DNA from: Hetaerina americana
Lineage: Eukaryota > Arthropoda > Insecta > Odonata > Calopterygidae
Assembly: GCA_022747635.1 (NCBI GenBank)
Contig: JAKTNV010000647.1
Coordinates: forward strand, 1-64,000
Length of the DNA: 64,000 nucleotides
Reading direction: 5' to 3'
Position 1 is the stretch's first letter. Every line of letters starts with the position of its first letter. The notes beneath the pieces were generated by a model that was not told the origin of the DNA, did not search any database, and saw only the letters and a list, made by a program, of their open reading frames with translations. A program made the translations under genes and the position numbers. Shown here one piece after another: positions 49,868 through 63,773 of this stretch.

Positions 49868-52364
49868 ACCTGGGCTGAAGCATCTTTTATGATCATTTAT
49901 TGTCTTTCAGGATACATTCTGGGTTTTATTTTGTTTATTTGATGAAAACGAACAACAATACACACCTTGGATACATTTTTGTTTGATTTTTGTCGAGTGA
50001 GATTTTCACCTAGAACCCAAAGGGCGGGTATTGGCACTTTTCATGGAAAAATGTAAAAAATTCAATTTTCTAAAAATGAAATAAATGCCTTCTAAACACC
50101 TCAAACATTCACTCTAAAACAGAAGATTGTTGTTTTTCGCAATATTTTTAGAAATTTGGGCTCTTTTAGTAACATTAACACTTGCGCTGAAGCATCTTTT
50201 ATGCTCATTTCTTGTCTTTCAGGATTAATTCTGGGTTTTATTTTGTTTATTTGATGAAAATAAACAACAATACACACCATGGACACATTTTTGTTTGATT
50301 TGTGTCGAGTGAGATTTTCACCTAGAACCCAAAGGGGGGTATTGGCACTTTTCAAGGAAAAATGTGAAAAATTAAATTTTCTAAAAATGAAATAAATGCC
50401 TTCCAAACACCTCAAACATTCACTCTAAAACAGAAGATTGTTGTTTTTCGCAATATTTTTAGAAATTTGGGCTCTTTTAGTAACATTAACACCTGAGCTG
50501 AAGCATCTTTTATGATCATTTATTGTCTTTCAGGATACATTCTGGGTTTTATTTTGTTTATTTGATGAAAATGAACAACAATACACACCTTGGATACATT
50601 TTTGTTTGATTTGTGTCGTGTGAGATTTTCACCTAGAACCCAAAGGGGGGGGGTATTGGCACTTTTCATGGAAAAATGTAAAAAATTAAATTTTCTAAAA
50701 ATGAAATAAATGCCTTCTAAACACCTCAAACATTCACTCTAAAACAGAAGATTGTTGTTTTTCGCAATTTTTTTAGAAATTTGGGCTCTTTTAGTAACAT
50801 TAACACTTTCTCTGAAGCAACTTTTATGCTCATTTCTTGTCCTTCAAGATTAATTCTGGGTTTTATTTGTTTATTTGATGAAAATGAACCACAATACACA
50901 CCATGGAAACATTTTTGTTTGATTTGTGTCGAGTGAGATTTTCAACTAGAACCCAAAGGGGGGGGATTGGCACTTTTCATGGAAAAATGTGAAAAATTAA
51001 ATTTTCTTAAAATGAAATCTATGCCTTCTAAACACCTCAAACATTCACTCTAAAACAGAAGATTGTTGTTTTTCGCAATATTTTTAGAAATTTGGGCTCT
51101 TTTAGTAACATTAACACTTGGGCTGAAGCATCTTTTATGATCTTTTATTGTCTTTCAGGATTCATTCTGGGTTTTATTTTGTTTATTTGATGAAAATGAA
51201 CAACAATACACACCTTGGATACATTTTTGTTTGATTTGTGTCGAGTGAGATTTTCACCTAGAACCCAAAGGGGGGGGTATTGGCACTTTTCATGGAAAAA
51301 TGTTAAAAATTAAATTTTCTAAAAATGAAATAAATGCCTTCTAAACACCTCAAACATCCACTCTAAAACAAAGATTGTTGTTTTTCGCAATATTTTTAGA
51401 AATTTGGGCTCTTTTAGTAACATTAACACTTTCGCTGAAGCAACTTTTATGCTCATTTCTTGTCTTTCAAGATTAATTCTGGGTTTTATTTTGTTTATTT
51501 GATGAAATTGAACAACAATACACACCTTGGATACATTTTTGTTTGATTTGTGTCGAGTGAGATTTTCACCTAGAACCCAAAGGGGGGGTATTGGCACTTT
51601 TCATGGAAAAATGTGGAAAATTAAATTTTCTAAAAATGAAATAAATGCCTTCTAAACACCTCAAACATTCACTCTAAAACAGAAGATTGTTGTTTTTCGC
51701 AATATTTTCAGAAATTTGGGCTCTTTTAGTAACATTAACACCTTGGCTGAAGCATCTTTTATGATCATTTATTGTCTTTCAGGATACATTCTGGGTTTTA
51801 TTTTGTTTATTTGATGAAAACGAACAACAATACACATTTTGGATACATTTTTGTTTGATTTTTGTCGAGTGAGATTTTCACCTCGAACCCAAAGGGGGGG
51901 GTATTGGCACTTTTCATGGAAAAATGTGAAAAATTAAATTTTCTAAAAATGAAATAAATGCCTTCTAAACACCTCAAACATTCACTCTAAAACAGAAGAT
52001 TGTTGTTTTTCGCAATATTTTTAGAAATTTGGGCTCTTTTAGTAACATTAACACCTGGGCTGAAGCATCTTTTATGATCATTTATTGTCTTTCAGGATAC
52101 ATTCTGGGTTTTATTTTGTTTATTTGATGAAAACGAACAACAATACACACCTTGGATACATTTTTGTTTGATTTGTGTCGAGTGAGATTTTCACCTAGAA
52201 CCCAAAGGGGGGGTATTGGCACTTTTCATGGAAAAATGTGAAAAATTAAATTTTCTAAAAATGAAATAAATGCCTTCTAAACACCTCAAACATTCACTCT
52301 AAAACAGAAGATTGTAATTTTTCGCAATATTTTTAGAAATTTGGGCTCTTTTAGTAACATTAAC
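49555..52364. repeat. HOR F9 (9 monomers, 2810 bp), copy 1
   Basis: Monomers 160-168 start at 49555, 49868, 50180, 50491, 50805, 51116, 51428, 51740 and 52053. Anchors 49606, 49919, 50231, 50542, 50856, 51167 and 51479 recur at +2810 bp. Monomers 161-166 also correspond to 134-139 at about 8440 bp. Diagnostics are GGGCGGG with ATTCAATT (161), GAAAATAAAC with ATGGACAC (162), TTTTCAACTAG with GAAATCTATG (164) and TAAAACAAAGATTG (before 166). Monomers 167-168 are a 2-monomer partial repeat of 160-161; 168 ends like monomer 159 (GTGTCGAG, intact G tract). Confidence 0.87.
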
Positions 52365-54600
52365 ACCTGGGCTGAAGCATCTTTTATGATCATTTATTGT
52401 CTTTCAGGATACATTCTGGGTTTTATTTTGTTTATTTGATGAAAACGAACAACAATACACATTTTGGATACATTTTTGTTTGATTTTTGTCGAGTGAGAT
52501 TTTCACCTCGAACCCAAAGGGGGGGGTATTGGCACTTTTCATGGAAAAATGTGAAAAATTAAATTTTCTAAAAATGAAATAAATGCCTTCTAAACACCTC
52601 AAACATTCACTCTAAAACAGAAGATTGTTGTTTTTCGCAATATTTTTAGAAATTTGGGCTCTTTTAGTAACATTAACACCTGGGCTGAAGCATCTTTTAT
52701 GATCATTTATTGTCTTTCAGGATACATTCTGGGTTTTATTTTGTTTATTTGATGAAAACGAACAACAATACACACCTTGGATACATTTTTGTTTGATTTT
52801 TGTCGAGTGAGATTTTCACCTAGAACCCAAAGGGCGGGTATTGGCACTTTTCATGGAAAAATGTAAAAAATTCAATTTTCTAAAAATGAAATAAATGCCT
52901 TCTAAACACCTCAAACATTCACTCTAAAACAGAAGATTGTTGTTTTTCGCAATATTTTTAGAAATTTGGGCTCTTTTAGTAACATTAACACTTGCGCTGA
53001 AGCATCTTTTATGCTCATTTCTTGTCTTTCAGGATTAATTCTGGGTTTTATTTTGTTTATTTGATGAAAATAAACAACAATACACACCATGGACACATTT
53101 TTGTTTGATTTGTGTCGAGTGAGATTTTCACCTAGAACCCAAAGGGGGGTATTGGCACTTTTCAAGGAAAAATGTGAAAAATTAAATTTTCTAAAAATGA
53201 AATAAATGCCTTCCAAACACCTCAAACATTCACTCTAAAACAGAAGATTGTTGTTTTTCGCAATATTTTTAGAAATTTGGGCTCTTTTAGTAACATTAAC
53301 ACCTGAGCTGAAGCATCTTTTATGATCATTTATTGTCTTTCAGGATACATTCTGGGTTTTATTTTGTTTATTTGATGAAAATGAACAACAATACACACCT
53401 TGGATACATTTTTGTTTGATTTGTGTCGTGTGAGATTTTCACCTAGAACCCAAAGGGGGGGGGTATTGGCACTTTTCATGGAAAAATGTAAAAAATTAAA
53501 TTTTCTAAAAATGAAATAAATGCCTTCTAAACACCTCAAACATTCACTCTAAAACAGAAGATTGTTGTTTTTCGCAATTTTTTTAGAAATTTGGGCTCTT
53601 TTAGTAACATTAACACTTTCTCTGAAGCAACTTTTATGCTCATTTCTTGTCCTTCAAGATTAATTCTGGGTTTTATTTGTTTATTTGATGAAAATGAACC
53701 ACAATACACACCATGGAAACATTTTTGTTTGATTTGTGTCGAGTGAGATTTTCAACTAGAACCCAAAGGGGGGGGATTGGCACTTTTCATGGAAAAATGT
53801 GAAAAATTAAATTTTCTTAAAATGAAATCTATGCCTTCTAAACACCTCAAACATTCACTCTAAAACAGAAGATTGTTGTTTTTCGCAATATTTTTAGAAA
53901 TTTGGGCTCTTTTAGTAACATTAACACTTGGGCTGAAGCATCTTTTATGATCTTTTATTGTCTTTCAGGATTCATTCTGGGTTTTATTTTGTTTATTTGA
54001 TGAAAATGAACAACAATACACACCTTGGATACATTTTTGTTTGATTTGTGTCGAGTGAGATTTTCACCTAGAACCCAAAGGGGGGGGTATTGGCACTTTT
54101 CATGGAAAAATGTTAAAAATTAAATTTTCTAAAAATGAAATAAATGCCTTCTAAACACCTCAAACATCCACTCTAAAACAAAGATTGTTGTTTTTCGCAA
54201 TATTTTTAGAAATTTGGGCTCTTTTAGTAACATTAACACTTTCGCTGAAGCAACTTTTATGCTCATTTCTTGTCTTTCAAGATTAATTCTGGGTTTTATT
54301 TTGTTTATTTGATGAAATTGAACAACAATACACACCTTGGATACATTTTTGTTTGATTTGTGTCGAGTGAGATTTTCACCTAGAACCCAAAGGGGGGGTA
54401 TTGGCACTTTTCATGGAAAAATGTGGAAAATTAAATTTTCTAAAAATGAAATAAATGCCTTCTAAACACCTCAAACATTCACTCTAAAACAGAAGATTGT
54501 TGTTTTTCGCAATATTTTCAGAAATTTGGGCTCTTTTAGTAACATTAACACCTTGGCTGAAGCATCTTTTATGATCATTTATTGTCTTTCAGGATTAATT
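52365..54600. repeat. HOR F9, copy 2
   Basis: Monomers 169-175 start at 52365, 52678, 52990, 53301, 53615, 53926 and 54238 and follow copy 1 at exactly 2810 bp. Monomer 176 (54550) shares its ACCTTGGCTG head with 167 but continues as 140 and 148 (GGATTAATT, GAACTACAA, CCTTCGATAC). The correspondence therefore ends between about 54550 and 54595. Confidence 0.87.
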
Positions 54601-55649
54601 CTGGGTTTTATTTTGTTTATTTGATGAAAATGAACTACAATACACACCTTCGATACATTTCTGTTTGATTTGTGTCGAGCGAGATTTTCACCTAGAACCC
54701 AAAGGGGGGGGTATTGGCACTTTTCATGGAAATATGTAAAAAATTAAATTTTCTAAAAATGAAATAAATGCCTTCTAAACACCTCAAACATTCACTCTAA
54801 AACAGAAGATTGTTGTTTTACGCAATATTTTTAGAAATTTGGGCTCTTTTAGTAACATTAACACCTGGGCTAAGCATCTTTTATGATCTTTTATTGTCTT
54901 TCAGGATTCATTCTGGGTTTTATTTTGTTTATTTGATGAAAATGAACAACAATACACACCTTGGATACATTTTTGTTTGATTTGTAACGAGTGAGATTTT
55001 CACCTTGAACCCAAAGGGGGGGGTATTGGCACTTTTCATGGAAAAATGTGAAAAATTAAATTTTCTAAAAATGAAATAAATGCCTTCTAAACACATCAAA
55101 CATTCACTCATAAACAGAAGATTGTTGTTTTTCGCAATATTTTTTAGAAATTTGGGCTCTTTTAGTAACATTAACACTTGCGCTGAAGCAACTTTTGTGC
55201 TCATTTCTTGTCTTTCAGGATTAATTCTGGGTTTTATTTTGTTTATTTGATGAAAATGAACAACAATACACACCATGGAATTATTTTTGTTTGATTTGCG
55301 TCAAGTTAGATTTTCACCTAGAACCCAAAGGGGGGGGTATTGGCACTTTTCATGGAAAAATGTGAAAAATTAAATTTTCTAAAAATGAAATAAATGCCTT
55401 CTAAACACCTCAAACATTCACTCCAAAACAGAAGATTGTTGTTTTTCGCAATATTTTTAGAAATTTGGGCTCTTTTAGTAACATTAACACTTGCGCTGAA
55501 GCATCTTTTATGATCATTTATTGTCTTTCAAGATACATTCTGGGTTTTATTTTGTTTATTTGATGAAAATGAACAACAATACACACCTTGGATACATTTT
55601 TGTTTGATTTGTGATGAGTGAGATTTTCACCTAGAACCCAAAGGGGAGG
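54601..55649. repeat. Segment matching 45.85-46.9 kb (monomers 176-179)
   Basis: Monomers 176-179 follow 148-151 at 8747-8748 bp. Shared alleles are GAACTACAA with CCTTCGATAC, GAAATATG, GTTTTACGC, CACCTTGAACCC, CACATCAAAC with CATAAACAG, and ACTTTTGTGCTC. Private changes are CATGGAATTATTTTTG near 55275 and GTGATGAG near 55611. This closes region F and leads into HOR G. Confidence 0.8.
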
Positions 55650-58600
55650 GTATTGGCACCTTTAATGGAAAAATGTGAAAAATTAAATTTTCTAAAAATG
55701 AAATATATGCCTTCTAAACACCTCAAACATTCACTCTAAAACAGAAGATTGTTGTTTTTCGCAATATTTTTAGAAATTCGGGTTCTTTTAGTAACATTAA
55801 CACTTTCGCTGAAGCAACTTTTATGCTCTTTTCTTGTCTTTCAAGATTAATTCTGGGTTTTATTTTGTTTATTTGATGAAAATGAACAACAATACACACC
55901 TTGGATACATTTTTGTTTGATTTGTGTCGAGTGAGATTTTCACCTAGAACCCAAAGGGGGGGTATTGGCACTTTTCATGGAAAAATGTGAAAAATTAAAT
56001 TTTCTAAAAATGAAATAAATGCCTTCTAAACACCTCAAACATTCACTCTAAAACAGAAGATTGTTGTTTTTCGCAATATTTTTAGAAATTTGGGCTCTTT
56101 TAGTAACATTAACACCTGGGGTGAAGCATCTTTTATGATCATTTATTGTCTTTCAGGATACATTCTGGGTTTTATTTTGTTTATTTGATGAAAACGAACA
56201 ACAATACACATTTTGGATACATTTTTGTTTGATTTTTGTCGAGTGAGATTTTCACCTAGAACCCAAAGGGGGGTATTGGCACTTTTCAAGGAAAAATGTG
56301 AAAAATTAAATTTTCTAAAAATGAAATAAATGCCTTCCAAACACCTCAAACATTCACTCTAAAACAGAAGATTGTTGTTTTTCGCAATATTTTTAGAAAT
56401 TTGGGCTCTTTTAGTAACATTAACTCCTGGGCTGAAGCATCTTTTATGATCATTTATTGTCTTTCAGGATTAATTCTGGGTTTTATTTTGTTTATTTGAT
56501 GAAAATGAACAAAAATACACACCTTGGATACATTTTGTTTGATTTGTGTCGAGTGAGATTTTCACCTAGAACCCAAAGGGGGGGGTATTGGCACTTTTCA
56601 TGGAAAAATGTAAAAAATTAAATTTTCTAAAAATGAAATAAATGCCTTCTAAACACCTCAAACATTCACTCTAAAACAGAAGATTGTTGTTTTTCGCAAT
56701 ATTTTTAGAAATTTGGGCTCTTTTAGTAACATAAACACCTTGGCTGAAGCATCTTTAATGATCATTTATTGTCTTTCAGGATAAATTCTGGGTTTTATTT
56801 TGTTTATTTGATGAAAATGAACAAAAATACACACCTTGGATACATTTTTGTTTGATTTGTGTCGAGTGAGATTTTCACCTAGAACCCAAAGGGGGGGTTA
56901 TTGGCACTTTTCATGGAAAAATGTGAAAAAATAAAATTTTCTAAAAATGAAATAAATGCCTTCTAAACACCTCAAACATTCACTCTAAAACAGTAGATTG
57001 TTGTTTTCCGCAATATTTGTAGAAATTTGGGCTCTTTTAGTAACATTAACACTTTCGCTGAAGCAACTTTTATGCTCATTTCTTGTCTTTCAAGATTAAT
57101 TCTGGGTTTTATTTTGTTTATTTGATGAAAATGAACAACAATACACACCTTGGATACATTTTTGTTTGATTTGTGTCGAGTGAGATTTTCACCTAGAACC
57201 CAAAGGGGGGGTATTGGCACTTTTCATGGAAAAATGTGAAAAATTAAATTTTCTAAAAATGAAATAAATGCCTTCTAAACACCTCAAACATTCACTCTAA
57301 AACAGAAGATTGTAATTTTTCGCAATATTTTTAGAAATTTTGGCTCTTTTAGTAACATTAACACCTGGGCTGAAGCATCTTTTATGATCATTTATTGTCT
57401 TTCAGGATACATTCTGGGTTTTATTTTGTTTATTTGATGAAAACGAACAACAATACACATTTTGGATACATTTTTGTTTGATTTTTGTCGAGTGAGATTT
57501 TCACCTCGAACCCAAAGGGGGGGGGGGTATTGGCACTTTTCATGGAAAAATGTAAAAAATTAAATTTTCTAAAAATGAAATAAATGCCTTCTAAACACCT
57601 CAAACATTCACTCTAAAACAGAAGATTGTTGTTTTTCGCAATATTTTTAGAAATTTGGGCTCTTTTAGTAACATTAACACCTGGGCTGAAGCATCTTTTA
57701 TGATCATTTATTGTCTTTCAGGATTAATTCTGGGTTTTATTTTGTTTATTTGATGAAAATGAAAACCAATACACACCTTGGATACATTTTGTTTGATTTG
57801 TGTCGAGTGAGATTTTCACCTAGAACCCAAAGGGGGGGGTATTGAAACTTTTCATGGAAAAATGTAAAAAATTAAATTTTCTAAAAATGAAATAAATGCC
57901 TTCTAAACACCTCAAACATTCACTCTAAAACAGAAGATTGTTGTTTTTCGCAATATTTTTAGAAATTTGGGCTCTTTTAGTAACATTAACACCTGGGCTG
58001 AAGCATCTTTTATGATCATTTATTGTCTTTCAGGATACATTCTGGGTTTTATTTTGTTTATTTGATGAAAATGAACAAAAATACACACCTTGGATACATT
58101 TTTGTTTGATTTGTGTCGAGTGAGATTTTCACCTAGAACCCAAAGGGGGGGTTATTGGCACTTTTCATGGAAAAATGTGAAAAAATAAAATTTTCTAAAA
58201 ATGAAATAAATGCCTTCTAAACACCTCAAACATTCACTCTAAAACAGTAGATTGTTGTTTTTCGCAATATTTTTAGAAATTTGGGCTCTTTTAGTAACAT
58301 TAACACCTTCGCTGAAGCCACTTTTATGTTCATTTCTTGTCTTTCAAGATTAATTCTGGGTTTTATTTTGTTTATTTGATGAAAATGAACAACAATACAC
58401 ACCTTGGATACATTTTTGTTATTTGTGTCGAGTGAGATTTTCACCTAGAACCCAAAGGGCGGGTATTGGCACTTTTCATGGAAAAATGTGAAAAATTAAA
58501 TTTTCTAAAAATGAAATAAATGCCTTCTAAACACCTCAAACATTCACTCTAAAACAGAAGATTGTGTTTTTTCGCAATATTTTTAGAAATTTTGGCTCTT

Positions 58601-59711
58601 TTAGTAACATTAACACTTTCGCTGAAGCATCTTTTATGCTCCTTTCATGTCTTTCAGGATTCATTCTGGGTTTTATTTTTTTTATTTGATGAAAATGAAC
58701 AACGATACACACCTTGGATACATTTTTGTTTGATTTGTTTCGAGTGAGATTTTCACTTAGAACCCAAAGGGGGGGGTATTGGCACTTTTCATGGAAAAAT
58801 GTGACAAATAAAATTTTCTAAAAATAAATGAAATGACTTCTAAACACCTCAAACATTCACTCTTAAACAGAAGATTGTTGTTTTTCGCAATATTTTTAGA
58901 AATTTGGGCTCTTTTAGTAACATTAACACCTGGGCTGAAGCATCTTTTATGATTATTTATTGTCTTTCAGGATACATTCTGGGTTTTATTTTGTTTATTT
59001 GATGAAAACGAACAACAATACACATTTTGGATACATTTTTGTTTGATTTTTGTCGAGTGAGATTTTCACCTAGAACCCAAAGGGGGGGGTATTGGCACTT
59101 TTCATGGAAAAATGTAAAAAATTAAATTTTCTAAAAATGAAATAAATGCCTTCTAAACACCTCAAACATTCATTCTAAAACAGAAGATTGTTGTTTTTCG
59201 CAATATTTTTAGAAATTTGGGCTCTTTTAGTAACATTAACACTCGCGCTGAAGCATCTTTTATGCTCATTTCTTGTCTTTCAGGATTAATTCTGGGTTTT
59301 ATTTTGTTTATTTGATGAAAATAAACAACAATACACACCATGGAAACATTTTTGTTTGATTTGTGTCGAGTGAGATTTTCACCTAGAACCCAAAGAGGGT
59401 ATTGGCACTTTTCAAGGAAAAATGTGAAAAATTAAATTTTCTAAAAATGAAATAAATGCCTTCCAAACACCTCAAACATTCACTCTAAAACAGAAGATTG
59501 TTGTTTTTTCGCAATATTTTTAGAAATTTGGGCTCTTTTAGTAACATTAACACCTGGGCTGAAGCATCTTTTATGATCATTTATTGTCTTTCAGGATTAA
59601 TTCTGGGTTTTATTTTGTTTATTTGATGAAAATGAAAACCAATACACACCTTGGATACATTTTGTTTGATTTGTGTCGAGTGAGATTTTCACCTAGAACC
59701 CAAAGGGGGGG
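55650..59711. repeat. HOR G (13 monomers, 4062 bp), copy 1
   Basis: From the tail of monomer 179 (CACCTTTAATGG and GAAATATATGCC near 55657-55708) through monomer 192. Monomers 180-192 start at 55802, 56114, 56425, 56737, 57051, 57363, 57679, 57991, 58305, 58615, 58928, 59241 and 59552. Anchors repeat at +4060 to +4062 bp. Diagnostics include GGGGTGAAGC (181), TAACTCCTGG (182), GGATAAATTC (183), an 11-G tract (185), TATTGAAAC (186), TTTTGTTATTTGTG (188), GATTGTGTTTTTTCGC with GAACAACGATAC (189), TGATTATTTATTG (190) and ACACTCGCGCTG with AAAGAGGG (191). Monomers 181-185 also match 129-133 at 16248 bp. Confidence 0.92.
57517..57527. other. Longest G tract (11 G), first copy
   Basis: Eleven consecutive G follow CACCTCGAACCCAAA in monomer 185. 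The matching position of HOR G copy 2 (61578-61588) also has eleven. The related monomer 133 (near 41270) has fewer. The expansion therefore preceded the 13-monomer duplication. Confidence 0.85.
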
Positions 59712-62700
59712 GTATTGGCACCTTTAATGGAAAAATGTGAAAAATTAAATTTTCTAAAAATGAAATATATGCCTTCTAAACACCTCAAACATTCACTCTA
59801 AAACAGAAGATTGTTGTTTTTCGCAATATTTTTAGAAATTCGGGTTCTTTTAGTAACATTAACACTTTCGCTGAAGCAACTTTTATGCTCTTTTCTTGTC
59901 TTTCAAGATTAATTCTGGGTTTTATTTTGTTTATTTGATGAAAATGAACAACAATACACACCTTGGATACATTTTTGTTTGATTTGTGTCGAGTGAGATT
60001 TTCACCTAGAACCCAAAGGGGGGGTATTGGCACTTTTCATGGAAAAATGTGAAAAATTAAATTTTCTAAAAATGAAATAAATGCCTTCTAAACACCTCAA
60101 ACATTCACTCTAAAACAGAAGATTGTTGTTTTTCGCAATATTTTTAGAAATTTGGGCTCTTTTAGTAACATTAACACCTGGGGTGAAGCATCTTTTATGA
60201 TCATTTATTGTCTTTCAGGATACATTCTGGGTTTTATTTTGTTTATTTGATGAAAACGAACAACAATACACATTTTGGATACATTTTTGTTTGATTTTTG
60301 TCGAGTGAGATTTTCACCTAGAACCCAAAGGGGGGTATTGGCACTTTTCAAGGAAAAATGTGAAAAATTAAATTTTCTAAAAATGAAATAAATGCCTTCC
60401 AAACACCTCAAACATTCACTCTAAAACAGAAGATTGTTGTTTTTCGCAATATTTTTAGAAATTTGGGCTCTTTTAGTAACATTAACTCCTGGGCTGAAGC
60501 ATCTTTTATGATCATTTATTGTCTTTCAGGATTAATTCTGGGTTTTATTTTGTTTATTTGATGAAAATGAACAAAAATACACACCTTGGATACATTTTGT
60601 TTGATTTGTGTCGAGTGAGATTTTCACCTAGAACCCAAAGGGGGGGGTATTGGCACTTTTCATGGAAAAATGTAAAAATTAAATTTTCTAAAAATGAAAT
60701 AAATGCCTTCTAAACACCTCAAACATTCACTCTAAAACAGAAGATTGTTGTTTTTCGCAATATTTTTAGAAATTTGGGCTCTTTTAGTAACATAAACACC
60801 TTGGCTGAAGCATCTTTAATGATCATTTATTGTCTTTCAGGATAAATTCTGGGTTTTATTTTGTTTATTTGATGAAAATGAACAAAAATACACACCTTGG
60901 ATACATTTTTGTTTGATTTGTGTCGAGTGAGATTTTCACCTAGAACCCAAAGGGGGGGTTATTGGCACTTTTCATGGAAAAATGTGAAAAAATAAAATTT
61001 TCTAAAAATGAAATAAATGCCTTCTAAACACCTCAAACATTCACTCTAAAACAGTAGATTGTTGTTTTCCGCAATATTTGTAGAAATTTGGGCTCTTTTA
61101 GTAACATTAACACTTTCGCTGAAGCAACTTTTATGCTCATTTCTTGTCTTTCAAGATTAATTCTGGGTTTTATTTTGTTTATTTGATGAAAATGAACAAC
61201 AATACACACCTTGGATACATTTTTGTTTGATTTGTGTCGAGTGAGATTTTCACCTAGAACCCAAAGGGGGGGTATTGGCACTTTTCATGGAAAAATGTGA
61301 AAAATTAAATTTTCTAAAAATGAAATAAATGCCTTCTAAACACCTCAAACATTCACTCTAAAACAGAAGATTGTAATTTTTCGCAATATTTTTAGAAATT
61401 TTGGCTCTTTTAGTAACATTAACACCTGGGCTGAAGCATCTTTTATGATCATTTATTGTCTTTCAGGATACATTCTGGGTTTTATTTTGTTTATTTGATG
61501 AAAACGAACAACAATACACATTTTGGATACATTTTTGTTTGATTTTTGTCGAGTGAGATTTTCACCTCGAACCCAAAGGGGGGGGGGGTATTGGCACTTT
61601 TCATGGAAAAATGTAAAAAATTAAATTTTCTAAAAATGAAATAAATGCCTTCTAAACACCTCAAACATTCACTCTAAAACAGAAGATTGTTGTTTTTCGC
61701 AATATTTTTAGAAATTTGGGCTCTTTTAGTAACATTAACACCTGGGCTGAAGCATCTTTTATGATCATTTATTGTCTTTCAGGATTAATTCTGGGTTTTA
61801 TTTTGTTTATTTGATGAAAATGAAAACCAATACACACCTTGGATACATTTTGTTTGATTTGTGTCGAGTGAGATTTTCACCTAGAACCCAAAGGGGGGGG
61901 TATTGAAACTTTTCATGGAAAAATGTAAAAAATTAAATTTTCTAAAAATGAAATAAATGCCTTCTAAACACCTCAAACATTCACTCTAAAACAGAAGATT
62001 GTTGTTTTTCGCAATATTTTTAGAAATTTGGGCTCTTTTAGTAACATTAACACCTGGGCTGAAGCATCTTTTATGATCATTTATTGTCTTTCAGGATACA
62101 TTCTGGGTTTTATTTTGTTTATTTGATGAAAATGAACAAAAATACACACCTTGGATACATTTTTGTTTGATTTGTGTCGAGTGAGATTTTCACCTAGAAC
62201 CCAAAGGGGGGGTTATTGGCACTTTTCATGGAAAAATGTGAAAAAATAAAATTTTCTAAAAATGAAATAAATGCCTTCTAAACACCTCAAACATTCACTC
62301 TAAAACAGTAGATTGTTGTTTTTCGCAATATTTTTAGAAATTTGGGCTCTTTTAGTAACATTAACACTTTCGCTGAAGCCACTTTTATGTTCATTTCTTG
62401 TCTTTCAAGATTAATTCTGGGTTTTATTTTGTTTATTTGATGAAAATGAACAACAATACACACCTTGGATACATTTTTGTTATTTGTGTCGAGTGAGATT
62501 TTCACCTAGAACCCAAAGGGCGGGTATTGGCACTTTTCATGGAAAAATGTGAAAAATTAAATTTTCTAAAAATGAAATAAATGCCTTCTAAACACCTCAA
62601 ACATTCACTCTAAAACAGAAGATTGTGTTTTTTCGCAATATTTTTAGAAATTTTGGCTCTTTTAGTAACATTAACACTTTCGCTGAAGCATCTTTTATGC

Positions 62701-63773
62701 TCCTTTCATGTCTTTCAGGATTCATTCTGGGTTTTATTTTTTTTATTTGATGAAAATGAACAACGATACACACCTTGGATACATTTTTGTTTGATTTGTT
62801 TCGAGTGAGATTTTCACTTAGAACCCAAAGGGGGGGGTATTGGCACTTTTCATGGAAAAATGTGACAAATAAAATTTTCTAAAAATAAATGAAATGACTT
62901 CTAAACACCTCAAACATTCACTCTTAAACAGAAGATTGTTGTTTTTCGCAATATTTTTAGAAATTTGGGCTCTTTTAGTAACATTAACACCTGGGCTGAA
63001 GCATCTTTTATGATTATTTATTGTCTTTCAGGATACATTCTGGGTTTTATTTTGTTTATTTGATGAAAACGAACAACAATACACATTTTGGATACATTTT
63101 TGTTTGATTTTTGTCGAGTGAGATTTTCACCTAGAACCCAAAGGGGGGGGTATTGGCACTTTTCATGGAAAAATGTAAAAAATTAAATTTTCTAAAAATG
63201 AAATAAATGCCTTCTAAACACCTCAAACATTCATTCTAAAACAGAAGATTGTTGTTTTTCGCAATATTTTTAGAAATTTGGGCTCTTTTAGTAACATTAA
63301 CACTCGCGCTGAAGCATCTTTTATGCTCATTTCTTGTCTTTCAGGATTAATTCTGGGTTTTATTTTGTTTATTTGATGAAAATAAACAACAATACACACC
63401 ATGGAAACATTTTTGTTTGATTTGTGTCGAGTGAGATTTTCACCTAGAACCCAAAGAGGGTATTGGCACTTTTCAAGGAAAAATGTGAAAAATTAAATTT
63501 TCTAAAAATGAAATAAATGCCTTCCAAACACCTCAAACATTCACTCTAAAACAGAAGATTGTTGTTTTTCGCAATATTTTTAGAAATTTGGGCTCTTTTA
63601 GTAACATTAACACCTGGGCTGAAGCATCTTTTATGATCATTTATTGTCTTTCAGGATTAATTCTGGGTTTTATTTTGTTTATTTGATGAAAATGAAAACC
63701 AATACACACCTTGGATACATTTTGTTTGATTTGTGTCGAGTGAGATTTTCACCTAGAACCCAAAGGGGGGGGT
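59712..63773. repeat. HOR G, copy 2
   Basis: Monomers 193-205 start at 59864, 60176, 60487, 60798, 61112, 61424, 61740, 62052, 62366, 62676, 62989, 63302 and 63612. The copy is nearly identical to copy 1. Differences I saw are one A fewer in GTAAAAATTAAA near 60671, CACTTTCGCTG near 62366 for CACCTTCGCTG near 58304, and one T fewer near 63566. Even the rare 11-G tract is reproduced. The match ends where copy 1 has GGCACCTTTAATGG (59718) and copy 2 has GGCACTTTTCATGG (63777). Confidence 0.92.
61578..61588. other. Longest G tract (11 G), second copy
   Basis: Monomer 198, the HOR G copy 2 partner of 185, preserves the same 11-G run 4061 bp downstream. Because long homopolymers mutate quickly, identical length supports a very recent duplication, or a duplicated assembly segment. 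Confidence 0.85.
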
